DNA from: Desmodus rotundus
Lineage: Eukaryota; Chordata; Mammalia; Chiroptera; Phyllostomidae
NCBI RefSeq assembly: GCF_022682495.2
Contig: NC_071391.1
Span: forward strand, 46,001,462 to 46,065,461
Reading direction: 5' to 3'
DNA: 64,000 nt
Shown here one piece after another: positions 33,008 through 45,600 of this stretch. The notes below the pieces were generated by a model. It was not told the DNA's origin and made no database searches. It was given only the letters and a program-made list of their open reading frames with translations. Each line of letters begins with the position of its first letter. Positions within the stretch are counted from its first letter, which is position 1. The position numbers and the translations under genes are program-made.

Positions 33008-36000
33008 GTGCGGCCGCGGCGGGCGGGGCTCGGGAATGAGGGCTGAGACCCTGGGGCGTGGGGCCCAGGAAAAAACCTGCGGAAGACGGGGTGCCGGACG
33101 GCGGGGCTCCCTGAGTACGGAGGCCCGGAGGGGACAGTTTACAGAGGAGACGCCGGGCTGGTCTCTACTCCTTTTAAAGCCCGAGTTTTTTCTGCACAGT
33201 CCCCGCGTTGGCGTGTGCAGGCAGCCGTGTATCTCACTTTCTCCCACCCCTTTCACCTCTCCTTACCTTCAAACTTACAGCTTCAAGGATTCTTAGCCTA
33301 GATCCCTGGGAAGCACTCCCTTCCCACCTCCCTGTGTTTGTATTAGCGAGCTTTGTGAGTCCATTGTAGAGGTGGGAAAGCTGAGGCTCAGAATTAGTTT
33401 GTCCCGAGATGAATCAGGAATCTGTGTATCCTCTCAGTCCCTGGGATTGGAGAAGGAAGCTCACTGCTGGTCTAGGGTCAGAGGGCCTCTGGAAGTTGGT
33501 AGCATTTGAATTAGTGAAGGATTTAATAGACTCTGAGGACAAGGCACGTGTGGGAAATTATTTGGGAAGTAACAAGTTAGATTTAGCTTCGGCTGGATTG
33601 GGTGGGGGGTGTAGGATGGGGAGCTCAGTTTGGCCTGCTCCGATGCAGTTCCTTCCTGGGGCTTGAGGGTTCCTCTAGCTAGAGGGGTTCTTGCTCTGGG
33701 AATTTGGCTGTAAATCAAATCCCTTTACAAGAAGAAGTAGACTTAGGAAAGCTGTACAGTTTTAAATTCTCCCTCTTCCTGTTGGTGCATTCTCACTTCT
33801 TGCCACACTTTAATTCTGGCCCTTCCCTCGTGACCTCCTTCGAGGAGGGGGAGCCTTTCCAAGGATCAAGACTTAAACTGTTGGCCACTCACCTTTTTGA
33901 CTGCCTCTGTGCCTGGGTTCCACATTTCAACACATACTAGACACAGGGACAGTAGAAAGGTTTCAGCAAGTAGCCTATAGTCTGGTGGGGTAGATAATCA
34001 CAGAAATGGATTTGATCGATGGTACTTGGGAGTAGGTTTTTCCCCAGTGACCCACATGAACCTGTTATGGGTTAAGGACTTAGGCTTGGGGAAGTGTCAT
34101 TTGTATGAGAGGCTTGGTTGGCTGAACACAATGAACACATACTTCCTCTGTCTTATGTTAGGCATGCCTCATAGCCAACACTTTTCACTTCACCCCATCC
34201 TGTTAAAGAGATAGTATCTGTGCCTACTGGGAAAGCTGTGGTCACAGGAAGTTGTCCCTTAAAGCATAATATGGACTCTTGCTGGCAACAGGTCAAGAAG
34301 GGTTAATGCCTGCCTTACAAGAGAGGATCCCAGCTTCTAGCTGGAAGAGCTGGGCTTGTTGCTCTCCTCAGTCTCCTCCTTGCCCCTGACGGGCTCTCAT
34401 ATCTGTTTCTAAACCCCAAAGACTGTGTTTGGTCAGTGCCAAGTGACTTGAAGCCTCATGTGATGAAAGTCTACTTACCTGGTCTATAAGCTGGAACCCT
34501 TCACTATCAAAACGTCCCTCTTTGAGCTCTCGGGCAGGCCCCTCTCATCACTGCCCCTTTATTATAGTAATAAAAAAAAAATGCACAACATATTCAAGTT
34601 TTCAAATCCCTTTTACAGTTATCTCATTTGATTCTTGCCAAACATGTATCCTAGGGTGCCCGTTATGTCTGTTTAAAGGCATGAGAGCCCTGGCTGGGTA
34701 GCTCAGTTGTTTAGATCCTTGTCTGGACACACCAAGGTTGTGGGTTCATCCCTGGTCAGGGCATATACAGGAATCAACCAATGAATGCATAAATAAGTGG
34801 GACAAGAAAGCGATGGTTCTCTCACCTCTCTCTAAAATCAATAAGAATTTTTTTAAATAAATAAACAGAAGCAAGGAAAAAGTTCAGAGAGCTTAAGTGT
34901 CTTAGCAAAGGTTACAAAACTAAGAAGTGCCATAGCCAAGGTATTTTGATGCCAAGCTATATGCTCTATTCATTGGGTCAATCTGTCTTACAGCTGTGCC
35001 TGTGGGCCAAATGACTAGTCATGGGCAGGCCACATACGTGTCCATGCTAGGGTAGACGATGAAACTCTTGACTCCTGGGTTGACATTGACTCAGGAACAA
35101 ATGTCAGTGTGAAAAACCTTTCCTGTGCTCCATTCGCCCTTTGTGAGTGAGGTGATGGTCTTTGTCCACTCTGATGAGGGTGGTGTGGCCCCGGGGAGGC
35201 CAGATCTCAGGAACACAGGCTTTTTGAAGAATCCTTGATGGGGAGAGACTGCCCTGTTCTGCAGGGAGATCTGTCTGAAGTGGGGCTGGGGAAAGGATGC
35301 ACACGGAGGAAGCAAGCTCAGGCTTTGTTATGGAACCAGCTTTCCTTAGAAATAGTTTAATTTTTGGCAAGATTTTTGTCTTTCTAGCCCTTTAATACTT
35401 CGCCTGTGCTTTAGGGTGGTGGGGTGTCTAGGATTTGGGAGGGATGAACAGAAACCCACAGCTTCTGTCTCATGTTGCTGGGAACTGGGGACACTTGGGC
35501 AGCTTGGGTTGAGCAGAAAGAGTCATGTGACAAGACTGGGCCTGCCTAGGGTGGGGCAGGCAGGGCAGGAGGAAGTGGCCCTCTGCTAGGAGAGTGGTTG
35601 GAGTTGTGGGCAGGGAAGACGGGAGCCTGCAGTGGGAAAGTCAGGGGTAGGAACTGAGATACTGAGCACTGAGAGGTCTAGTGGTCTGGCACTAAGTGTT
35701 GGTGAGCCACCATTAGGATGGGCCCCTTGTTGTTGGCTTTGTCCTGGGCACCCTCGATCTTTACCGCTTGGATAGGTACCCAGCAGGTGTGCTTATCCAA
35801 TTTGCAGCTGACACAAAGCCACCAGGGATTTGCAGCTGATGGGCTCAGGGCAGGGTTGTATCCAGAAAGATTAGAACAAGGGACTAAACCAGGACAAGGA
35901 GAAGTACACACAGAATCATACAGGACCAGGGAGACTTTGGCCCTAGGTCAGTTCTGGCTGTTGTGACATCAGTGTAGGCTAGTAGGAACAGGGCAGCTGA

Positions 36001-38126
36001 CATTAATGAAGCCACACTGATAGAGGTTGTAGTGATTTGGCGAGGGAGGAAACAGCTCTGTTGTTCAGTTCAAGTCAGGATCTCCCAGGTGCACCAAGGT
36101 TGGTTCTGGGAGTCCCATACAAAGAGAGCATCAGAGGACAGGAGGGTGAACACCTGCAAGAGGAAAAGGGACCTGCCTTCAAGAAGAAAGCACACTTGGA
36201 CTGTGTGGCCCAGAGGCTGGGGCTGGGACTCCTGCCCTGAAATAATATGAGGAATGGGCATTGACAGGTGGGTCTTGCTTTCTCTCTGGGCCTAGGGCCT
36301 TGTCTGGCCTCGCGGGGCCTCTCTGTCCGTGAAACAGACCATCTTGCTGGGGAGGGCCTGGTTTGGGGAATCACGAGGGCCTTTCTTGGGCTCCTGGCTT
36401 GCATCAGTTTCCCCTCTAGACCCCACTGTTTTGTTATTTTCCATCTCTTCTGGCCTCCAATATTCTCTCTCCATAAGTTGCTGGGCTATTTTCTGAAGCT
36501 CCAGGGCTGTTACTGAATACCCACTTGGTGCCTCTGTCCATTTTTCAGGGCATCTGCAACTGCTTGGTTCCATGTTCATTCACCTTGGACCACCAACTGA
36601 GCTGAGCTTCTCAAGGGCAAGCAGGAACTTGGTCTTACCTGACATATAGTTGGGCACTGGGGTATTCCTAACAAGAATATTTCTGGTGTTTAAAGGTCAG
36701 AGTTGGGCTGAGAGGAGAGCCCAGAGAAGGCAGGTTGGACTAGGGGCCCCAGGGATAACCTCTCCCTGTTGGTCTCTCCCAGGACCGAGAGGAGCGGAAG
36801 CTGCTGCTGGACCCTAGCAGTCCCCCCACCAAAGTTGTCAATGGAGCCGAGTCCAACAACTACAGCCTGCCTTCTGCTCGCACAGATGAGCAGGCCCTGC
36901 TCTCCTCCATTCTTGCCAAGACAGCCAGGTGAGCATCACAGAACCAGGCCTGGGGCAGGGCTCCTCCATCTGGGGAGGGGTAGAGGGAGCCAACCCAGGA
37001 CATGGGCAAGGGACAGGGTCAATGGGAGAGATGCTTCTGGGCCCAGCCCTGCTCTGGTCGGCAGGTGGGGACACTGGTGTCAGATAGCCCTGGAGTTTGC
37101 ACCTGGCAGTGAGTTCTGTTCATCCCTTTTGGATGTACTTGTCACATCCCCTCTGCCTCTTCTCCCCAAAGCAACATCATCGATGTGTCTGCTGCAGACT
37201 CCCAGGGCATGGAGCAGCATGAGTACATGGACCGGGCAAGGCAGTATAGGTGAGCACCTGGCCAGCTTGGGTCCCTCAGGCTACTTGGGCTCCTCCCCTC
37301 CCCTCCATCCCTGATCCAGCTTTGGAGCCTGGGCCCCAGTCCAGCCTCTTCATTTGGGTGCAGCCCGGACTGACCATAGATCTCTCGGGTGCCCCAGTAG
37401 CTATTCCTGTCAGCCCTATTTGTCTTGTGACAATCAGAGGGGCGGGGGGCCAAGGGAGGTGGGCCTGGAGTGAATTTGTGGTGAGCTGAGGCCCCATCAC
37501 CCCGCTTCTCGGGTCTGAGGGAGGCTTACGTGGGCTGAGCTGGGCAGGTCAGGGCAGATTGTGGCCTCACTGCCCAACCCACCCCTCCCTCTCGGCCAGC
37601 AACCGCCTGGCTGTGCTGAGCAGCAGCCTGACCCATTGGAAGAAACTGCCACCACTGCCATCTCTCACCAGCCAGCCCCACCAAGTGCTGGCCAGCGAGC
37701 CCATCCCCTTCTCCGACTTGCAGCAGGTGAGCCACCCCTCACCCCACTTGTGCCCACCCACACTGCCTTATAGGAGGTGGGGAAGTGGAGTTGGCCTGGT
37801 AGTTTGTGGGCTCTGCTCACTCCCACCTTCTTCCTCTTTACATTTTATCTCCTCCCTATCTCCTCCTCTCAACCTTTGTTCTTTTCCTTCTGTCTTTCCT
37901 GTCCATCCCTGCCTTTCTCTTTGGCCTCCTGTCCCCCTTCATTCCCTGCTCTCTGGCCCTCTGATCCTCCTCCCCTGGTTTCTGGACCTCACCTGTCTCT
38001 CTGTTCCTCTCCTCCCCGGCCCCTCTGTCTCAGGTCTCCAGGATAGCTGCTTATGCCTACAGTGCACTTTCTCAGATCCGTGTGGACGCAAGAGAGGAGC
38101 TGGTTGTACAGTTTGGGATCCCATGA
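32966..38126 (+). CDS. LAMTOR1: LAMTOR1 (p18), late endosomal/lysosomal Ragulator subunit 1, complete
   Basis: The coding sequence joins 32966-33007, 36783-36928, 37172-37249, 37600-37726 and 38034-38126, giving 486 nt or 161 residues plus stop, the same length as the human protein. Every intron has GT...AG ends and frames join cleanly. The protein starts [14 protein letters not shown]: Gly2 is the myristoylation site and Cys3/Cys4 the palmitoylation sites that tether the protein to the lysosomal surface. The remainder ([19 protein letters not shown] near 20-40, [19 protein letters not shown] near 57-75, and the end VVQFGIP) is recognisable as LAMTOR1. In the family, this subunit wraps around the LAMTOR2/3 and LAMTOR4/5 roadblock dimers and holds Rag GTPases on lysosomes for amino-acid activation of mTORC1. 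No stop, frameshift or missing key residue is seen. LAMTOR1 converges with LRRC51. Confidence 0.97.
34590..34985 (-). mobile_element. MIR SINE interrupted by a VES SINE, LAMTOR1 intron 1
   Basis: The MIR halves (TTATCTCATTTGATTCTTGC on one side, AAAGGTTACAAAACTAAGAA on the other) are separated by the VES copy at 34686-34865. Confidence 0.6.
34686..34865 (+). mobile_element. VES SINE in LAMTOR1 intron 1
   Basis: Head AGCCCTGGCTGGGTAGCTCA; old-subfamily body (ATGAATGCATAAATAAGTGG). Confidence 0.9.
36783..36928 (+). CDS. LAMTOR1: LAMTOR1 coding exon 2 (residues 15-63)
   Basis: A pyrimidine-rich tract and TCTCCCAG acceptor precede GACCGAGAGGAGCGG (DREER). The exon ends ACAGCCAG before GTGAGC, and Ser63 is split across the junction. 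Confidence 0.95.
37172..37249 (+). CDS. LAMTOR1: LAMTOR1 coding exon 3 (residues 63-89)
   Basis: The exon starts after CCCCAAAG and encodes [20 protein letters not shown] and following residues. It ends CAGTATAG before GTGAGC. The 78-nt length preserves phase. Confidence 0.95.
37600..37726 (+). CDS. LAMTOR1: LAMTOR1 coding exon 4 (residues 89-131)
   Basis: A CTCGGCCAG acceptor precedes an exon encoding [20 protein letters not shown] and then [20 protein letters not shown]. It ends CAGCAG before GTGAGC, in phase 0. Confidence 0.95.
38034..38126 (+). CDS. LAMTOR1: LAMTOR1 coding exon 5 (residues 132-161 and stop)
   Basis: A TCTGTCTCAG acceptor precedes [20 protein letters not shown], then [10 protein letters not shown] and TGA at 38124-38126. 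The C-terminal helix is intact. Confidence 0.95.
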   Translation, partial: VSRIAAYAYSALSQIRVDAREELVVQFGIP

Positions 38127-38690
38127 AGACGGGGATCCTTGGACGCTCTTCTCCTCTTCACCCTGTCTCGTCTCCACCCTGCCTCCCCTGGCCCCCAGCC
38201 TCACTGCGGCTTATACAGTACCCTAACCTGCTACTAATCACAGAGAAGATTGTGGAGGAGGAGGAGAGTGAGGCTAGAAGCCTCAGCAAGTGAGGATGGA
38301 GCAAAGGAGGGTAGAACCATTTGGGACTGGCCTTCAAAAGCCCTGGTCAGGGGTGGGGTGGGGAACAAAAGGACAGGGCCTGGTTGGTCTTCGCTATCAC
38401 TGGGAGGGGGTGGAGGTGACACTGTGGGGGTGATCACTAGAGGGCCTGTGGAGGCCCCTTTCCCGCTCTTTCTCTTGGCCTCGCTCCTGTGCCCCTGTCT
38501 CTGGATTGGTGCTCACAAGCACCTCACTAGGGTTTGTGACCAGCGTCTGGACAAGTTTGAATTTGAATGAGTTAAGTTTGTATTTCTAACACCCTGGGTT
38601 TTTACAGTTTGGGGGTTTTGGGGTTTTTTGTTGTTTTTGTTTTGTTAATTTTGGTTTGTTTCCCTTGATAAAGGACATGTATTCATCTGT
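38127..38690 (+). other. LAMTOR1: LAMTOR1 3' untranslated region (end uncertain)
   Basis: Unique sequence follows the stop, with a T/G-rich tract at about 38605-38660. No canonical AATAAA is seen. A GATAAA at about 38667 is the only near-match I noticed, so the cleavage site is a guess. The LRRC51 stop lies about 0.8 kb further right on the opposite strand. Confidence 0.5.
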
Positions 38691-39499
38691 GTGCTGATTT
38701 CAGCCCTTCTGTCCTGCCCACCACCCTACTGCTTGCTTCTGGCTGCTTGAGTCGTGAGCAGTGAGATGGATGAGGGGAGGGGACTTCTAGGGACAGTAAG
38801 AGAAGTCCAGGAGATAAGGGTTCAGGGTTCCCGGGTCTTAGCTGAGGCTCGGCCCGGGCTAACCTCAAATTGGGGAAGACTGCTTGTCCTTTCTCCAGTG
38901 ACAGGAACACTGAGGAAGCTGTCATTGTTGAAGCTGTCAATTTCCTCAGCCTCAGTGAAATTACTAAAAAGCGCGGGAAGGGGTTGGTGGTAGTGGTGCA
39001 GACAGACCAGGAGTACCTGATAGGGGGTCAGCAGGCCAGTGTTTTCGAGCAGAAGGTTCTTTTTATCCAATGAAATCTCAAGCAGGATCCCAACATATGA
39101 AACGTGAGACAGTAACTACTTGGGTCTGATTGAAATCAGGGGTTCAGCGATCACGGCCTATCTTCTTGGCCTCCTAACACAGGTGCCTCTGAGGCATCTC
39201 TGTGAAGCAGTTCTTAATCCCCAGATACCTGAGCTGAGGAGTGAAAAAGGCCCAGAGTTGAGGTAAATTTCCCAGGACCATGCAGTGAACCTAGATCTCT
39301 TGTCTCTCAGGCCAACAGGCCTCTCCCTCCACTGCCTACCGTTCAGTGGAGCGAGACCAGAGCTGCTGGCAGTGGCCTGAGTTGGGGGCATTTTTACATG
39401 GTACAAGAGACTTCTGATCTGCTTGAACAGCTCAAATTCTTTATTGTCAAACCAAACTGGCCATCCTCAACCTTCAAGATGGCTGCTGTCCTGCCATCC

Positions 39500-39641
39500 T
39501 CAGAGTGCGTTCTGCTTAATCCGGATTTTCTTGTGCTTGATATTCATGCGTTTCCACACTTCAGCGGTGGTGCGGTCTGCTTTGGTGACCCCACTGAAGT
39601 CGAGCGTGGTGATACGGGGCAGGGTGCACAGCACATACTGC
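39500..39641 (-). CDS. LRRC51: LRRC51 coding exon 4 and stop (residues 146-192)
   Basis: A TCCCCACAG acceptor precedes RQYVLCTLPRITTLDFSGVT, then a conserved KADRTTAEVWKRMNIK stretch and a basic end. TGA lies at 39502-39500. The intron before it is only 267 bp and carries a 13-base C run at 39671-39683. Confidence 0.94.
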
Positions 39642-42600
39642 CTGTGGGGAAGACTCGGGCTGGGGGCCAGCCCCCCCCCCCCCACCGGCACCCCACTCCC
39701 CTGCCACCAGCTGCTGCTACCTCCCCTGACTGCAGGAATGGAGGGACTTGAGTATAGTTTGGGGGAGACTGAGTTTATCCTGACAGCAGGAAATAATTAA
39801 AAGTCTGTACTCCCTTCCCTGACTCAAGCATGGCAGAAGGTGGTATTGGGTTTTTTTCTCTCCCCTCCTTTCCCTTAGGTAAGCCCAGCTCCAGAGCAAG
39901 GCACTTACCTATACCCCTTCTCTTCCTCTATGGGGTTTCCGTGCAGTGTCAGGCTCCGGAGCCGAGGGAGGGTGGCCAGCTTATTCACCTCTCCTAGGCG
40001 CTGGATGCTGTTGCCATGGAGGTAGAGGACACTCAGGTTGAAGAAAGTTGTCAGGACCTATTGGGGAAAGGAACCAGAGCCAGGCTGGACAGGGCTCTAG
40101 AGCTGTGCTCAGGACTGACTTGAGGGCAGAGAAGAGTTTGGGGAACAATTGCTCTCCACTCCCACCCACCACCACCACCCCTCATCCCCAGCCATACTGG
40201 ATGGTTCCACCTACTTTCATTTACCTCTGAAGGGGTACAGGGGCATGTCACTGACATAGAGCTCTGGTCTGGGGGCAGGAAGCTATGGGCCTGGGTCCTA
40301 GCACTGCCTCTGACTTGCCAGGTCATTGGGCTCTCCTGCCTCTCCCTGAGCCTTAGCTGCCCTTTCACTGAAGACCTTTGGTGATCTAAGATCCTGTCAC
40401 AACAAGGGACAAGGATACAGAGCATCATGCTAGGTATATCAGAGAAGCTTTTAAAATAGAGGTGAGTCCCGGCTGGTGTGGCTCAGTGGATTGAGCACCA
40501 GCCTGCGAACCAAAAGGTCGCTGGTTCGATCCCTAGTTAGGGCACATGTCTGGGTTGTGGGCCAGGTCCCCGTTTGGGAGCATGTGAGAGGCAACCATTT
40601 AATACATCTATGATATATCTCTTGCACATCAATGTTTCTTTCTCTCTCTCTCCCCCTCCCTTCCCCTTTCTCTAAAAATAATAAAATTTTAAATAGAAGT
40701 GAAATTGAGATCACTACACCCAGGGAACAGTTTCCTAGTCTTGCTCTAGCTCCTTTTCCCCTAACAGATCCTGGTCAAAAAGGGAGCAGTTTTCTCTTTT
40801 TCTAAAGATTTTATTTATTTTTAGAGAGACAGGAAGGGAGGGAGAGGGAGAGAAGCATCAGTGTGAGGGAGAAACTATCAATTGCCTCTCACACACGCCC
40901 CAACCAGGGACTGAACTTGCAACCCAGGCATGTGCCCCGACGGGATGGCACTGGTGACCTTCGGCTTTGCAGGATGACACCCAGCCTACTGAGGCACACC
41001 GGTCAGGGAAGTTCTATTTCTTTTTTTCCAAACCTAATCAGTTTATTTCCTTTTTAAAAAAATATATAGTCTTTATTATATTTTTTCCATTACCATTTAG
41101 TCCCCTTATACCTCTCTACCCCCCTATTTACTTCTTAAAACTTGAGTCTGAGTTCATGAAAAATAAGGGCTGTACTTTCACTACTTACCTCTTTCACAGA
41201 AGAACTTAGTACAAGATACAGTGGGTGCCCTATAACAAGAGCTATGGTTTTACTTCAGCCTCCTCTATGTGCCAGTTGGTGTTCATACATTCTCATTTAA
41301 TTCTCACAAAACCTTTATGAGGTTGGCATATTAACCCCATTTTTCAGACAGAAGCTGAGGCTTTGGAGAAGTTAGGAAAGTTGTCCAAAATTGCAAGGGG
41401 CAAATCTAGGGTTTGAACCTACATCTGAGCCAATAGCTATGGGCTTTAAGCACAGTCCCCGTGCTCCCTCACACTCCCTCGATGGAACGTGGGAGGTGGA
41501 GAAGCCGGGGGTCTTCGGACAGGGGAGGCTCCAACCCTCCCTGACTAGACGCCCAGGGCCGGGAGCTCACAGGGTCAATGGAAGTCAGATCATTGAAAGA
41601 CAGGTCGATCCAAGCCAGGTTCCCTGGGTGCTCCAGCAGCTGTGAAATCACTTGGTTGAAGTCTGTCAGCTCGGTGAGGACATTGTTGTTCAGCCACAGG
41701 GACTGGGTCAGTGGCTTCCCCGACTTTGAGTGCCTTAGTGATCGCAGCCCTGTCCTTGGCTCCTCGCTTATCAGATCTATGGGAACAAAGTGATGCCTGG
41801 GTATATCACCTTTGCCTTTCTAGCTCCGGGGGATAGGAAGGGACAGAGCTGAGAGGATAAGCAGCGCCAGCCAGCTAGAGGGTCTGGTAGGGCCATAGCC
41901 CGAAGCTTGAGTGTAGTGCAGCTCTACCCACTGTCAGCTCAAGAACCCCATCGCAGGTCCTAGAAGTCAAGTCAGCTTGGATAAGGGCCAAACACTTCCT
42001 CTCCCATACTTGGTTCAGGTCACATGCTCCTCTCATGTCTATCGTATCATTGGGCCCTTTGTGTACCACCCCTGCATATGTGTGTTAGGGAGAAGGGAAC
42101 AAAAAACATTCCTATTTTATAGATGAGGAAACTAAAAACCAGAGTTGTTGGGCTTGAGCCAAGATGATGATATCACAAAATCCAAAATTATCCACTTGTA
42201 GAGCCTGTAGAATTCACTTGAGTGTAACACACTGATGTGCTGTCTCCCATTAATACTGAACAACTTACTATGGGACAGACACTGGACATACCGTGGGGAA
42301 CAAAATGAGAGACTGTGCCAAACTCTGTATGAGTAATGGGGCAGGGACGAAACAGATGTTTGTATCTTGGAGGAGCTCATATGGGCAACATGGAAACAAA
42401 CTGGCAATGTAATGTGATAAATGCTTTCTAAGTTGTGGAAACCCAGAAGAGAGGTGCCTAAGCCCTGGCTGGTGTGGCTCAGTGGATTGAGTGTCGGCCT
42501 GCAAACCAAGGGATTGCCGGTTCGATTCTCAGTCAGGGCACATGCGTGGGTTGCATCTGGGTCCCCAGTTGGGGGCGCACAAGAGGCAACCACACATTGA

Positions 42601-45600
42601 TGTTTCTCTCCCTTTCTCCCTTCTCCTCTCTCTAAAAGTAAATAAAATGTTAAAAAAGAAAAAAAATGGGGTGCCTAACCCAGTCTGGAGCTTACAGAAG
42701 TTTCCCAGGGAAGGTGAAGCTTAATTGGATCTCAGTGATTAGGAGAAGGGTGAAAGGGTGAGAGGAGCGTGAGCAAAGGCATGAAGGTATGGAACAGCGT
42801 GGGCGCACGTGTGTGCGCTGCACAAGGGGCCAAGGGGGAGAAAGAGTCAAGGAACCTTGAATGCCGGGCTGAGCATCTTGGACTGTTACCGTAGGTGATG
42901 GGAAGCCACTGGAGATTTTAAAGCAAAGGAGATATTCAAATCTTTTTTTTTTTTTTAAGATCACTCTGAAGTTGTAGTATGGAGTCTGGATTTTAGGGAG
43001 TGGGTAGGACTGGAAGACCAATTTGGCTCTTTCAGTCATCCAAGCAAAAGATGAAGGACAATCAGCATGGCCTGACGGTTGACCGGATGTAAGGGTAGAA
43101 TAATATCCCAGAGTATTTCCCAGTTTCTTGTTTGGGCGACTGGGCAGATGCCATATCTATGATCTGATAGGGAATTAAGAAAAGGAGAAACATGGCTGGG
43201 TAGGTGATGAGTCTGATTTGGCCGTGGCATGTCTGCGGTTCCTATAGTACAAAGCTGTGGAGAAGCCACGTAGGCAGTTGGGTGTGAAGGTCTGAGACAC
43301 AGACTTGAGAGTAATCAGCACAGAGAGTGAACATGTTAGAGAAGCAGACAAGAGTCCTCAGGGACAGTGAAAGTAGGTAGGAGGCACAAGGAGAAAGGGG
43401 TGTCCATTAAAGAATTTACTGAATAATCAGGGAAGGGCAGGGAGAAAAAGGAGAGGATAGTTTGAAAGATGCTCAGGGAGTCCATGGTTTATAGGAGTCA
43501 GTATTACAGAGATGAGGGCTGTTTGAATGAAATGGCAGGGGCCTGGGGACAGAAGCTGGATTGGAATGAGTTCAATAGTGAATGGAAGGTAAGAAAATAT
43601 AAGTAGGTAGTGTAAACAACACCTTCAGAAAGTTCAGGTGAGAATAGGGAACAGAATGATGTTAGAACCCATCTGTATGGACATCCCTGCCCCCTCCCTG
43701 TTTTGTTGCTGCTGCTGTTAATAAATGAGGTCCAGACAGAGGATGGGCTTTGCCCAAGCTCACAGTGGCAGGGCCAGAATCAGACACAGCCCTGGCTGAG
43801 ATGACTGTTTTTCCTACTGCCCCTGTGCCTTTGGTTACTTGTCTAAAGTTGCCTCTGGGAAGGAAATATTTAGTATTCATAGTATCTGGCCAGTTTGTCT
43901 TCACCCTCCCTCAGCTCCTAGTGGACACACTTCCTCTCTTCCACCCCCAGCCAATGTTAACTTCCTCTCCTCCTCAGCTGCATGTCAGGCAGCATCCACC
44001 AGATGGCTCTCTTAGAGTGAGCAGAACTCCCAGTTGGGGCGTGAGGTTGGGGGGAGGTGGCATAATGTTACTGGAGCACCCCAACTAGTAAAGAAACTCC
44101 TAATCCTGCCTCCCAACCTCATATCTCCTGACTGCAAACTCTGAAATGAAATGACAGAGATGCATAAAAGCTAAGGTCAGAATAAGTCCACATACGCACT
44201 AGTATCCAGTGTGACAAGGCAGCAGCTTGGGGAATGCCACCAAGTTCAGAGGGAGCCACTGGTGGGATGGCATCGTCTAAAACTCGAGGTTGCTGTTACC
44301 AAGCGGGGAGCAAGGTGTCCAGGCTGCTACAGGTTGCTGCTCCCTTCAGACTCCCCCAGGGCCCTGCAGCACCTGAGGATCTGTCGAAGCTGCCCTGTTC
44401 AGATTAGGCAAAGGCAGGTCTGGAAATTGGACCACAACTAACAGCACTCAGAGAACTGGAGGCTGTCTAGCTACAGGAAGACTTGGGGAGAACCTGATTC
44501 TGTCTTCATATCTCTGGAGGGTTCCAATGCAACTTTTTCCACGTACCCCCAGAGGTCAGGAGTTACGAAGAACTTCCTTGTGGCATTCCTCACCCCATAA
44601 TGGAAGGGATGGTTAGGTGTGTGTAGTAAGGAACTACCTTAACACTAGGTTTGCGAGCAGAAGCTAGAGGACTATGGGTTGGAGGGAGTACCAATTGGAT
44701 GCCTTCTAAAGTCATTGCCATTTCAGGTTCTGTCATTTATCTATTAGCAAGTAGTGTATCAAGTGCCACCAAACTCTACCCTATCCTCCAACCCCAAAGT
44801 TAAGCAAGTGTTCCATAAGCTCCGGGGAACCTGAGGGGACTGGCCTTTGGGGGCTTAGATGTGCCTTTCTCCCCTCCCAGCACTCAACAAGGAGTGCTGT
44901 GCCTGGCGCACACACACAGATATATGTGCTTAAAAAAAAATAGGTGCTTCAAAAAAATTACTTTTGATTGAAAGACAGGACATCTGTACTGATTATGTTT
45001 TGTGCTGTGGAGTTAGCCTAGATTTTGGTAGTTTGACTCATTCTGAGGACTCCATAGAGGGTAAACTACAGCTCCCTGGTCAGAGCTGGCAATTCCCAGG
45101 GTAGGTAGGAGCCCTACCTACACTTCCCTTCCTCCTCTGTCACCTAAGCTATATTGTATGTGGCCATTAATGCAGCTAAAACCCTTGTAAAACACGATTA
45201 AATCAGTCAGAATTGATACCATGCATAAAAAAGATCGTGGTAGGTGGGTGTGTGCTCACTAAAGAGCACATGTATGAGTTACTATTGTGACTAACGCTAA
45301 CACACATAGTACACTAAACCCAAGTAGTATCCAGTAACCTGCATAACTTCACCTGTTTTGTGAACTTAGAGGTGGCCACCAATTGCCTAAAAGAGACCAA
45401 AGCCAATTAATGGATCTAGGATATGTTGATGCCAACCTGTGCTGTGTGAGGGCGGATAACAAAAGCCAGGGACAGCAGAACTTCCCTAGGAAGAAGCATA
45501 TTTCCTTAAGAATATGCTACTGTCTTCCAGTCAAGATGGCAGTGTAGGCAGACATGGCCTCTTTGCACAATCACATAAAAATTACAACTAAAATATAGAA

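Larger units (their letters stand above)
33110..36780 (+). other. LAMTOR1: LAMTOR1 intron 1
   Basis: Beyond the promoter-proximal GC-rich part, the intron contains one VES SINE inside a MIR; the remainder is unique sequence with no other exon found. Confidence 0.8.

Noticed and set aside
32118..33296. Very long open frames across the gap
   Set aside because: They consist mostly of Ns translated as X; the flanking parts are promoter sequence and LAMTOR1 exon 1 in another frame.
36769..37314. 181-codon plus-strand ORF
   Set aside because: Out-of-frame shadow of LAMTOR1 exons 2 and 3 plus introns, in GC-rich sequence.
37559..38293. 244-codon plus-strand ORF
   Set aside because: It reads straight through LAMTOR1 exon 4, intron 4 and exon 5 in a different frame; the spliced LAMTOR1 reading explains the region.
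42690..43600. Possible exon of an unannotated gene in the LRRC51 intron
   Set aside because: The sequence matches the style of an old interspersed repeat also seen at 62.2 kb, and frames are short.
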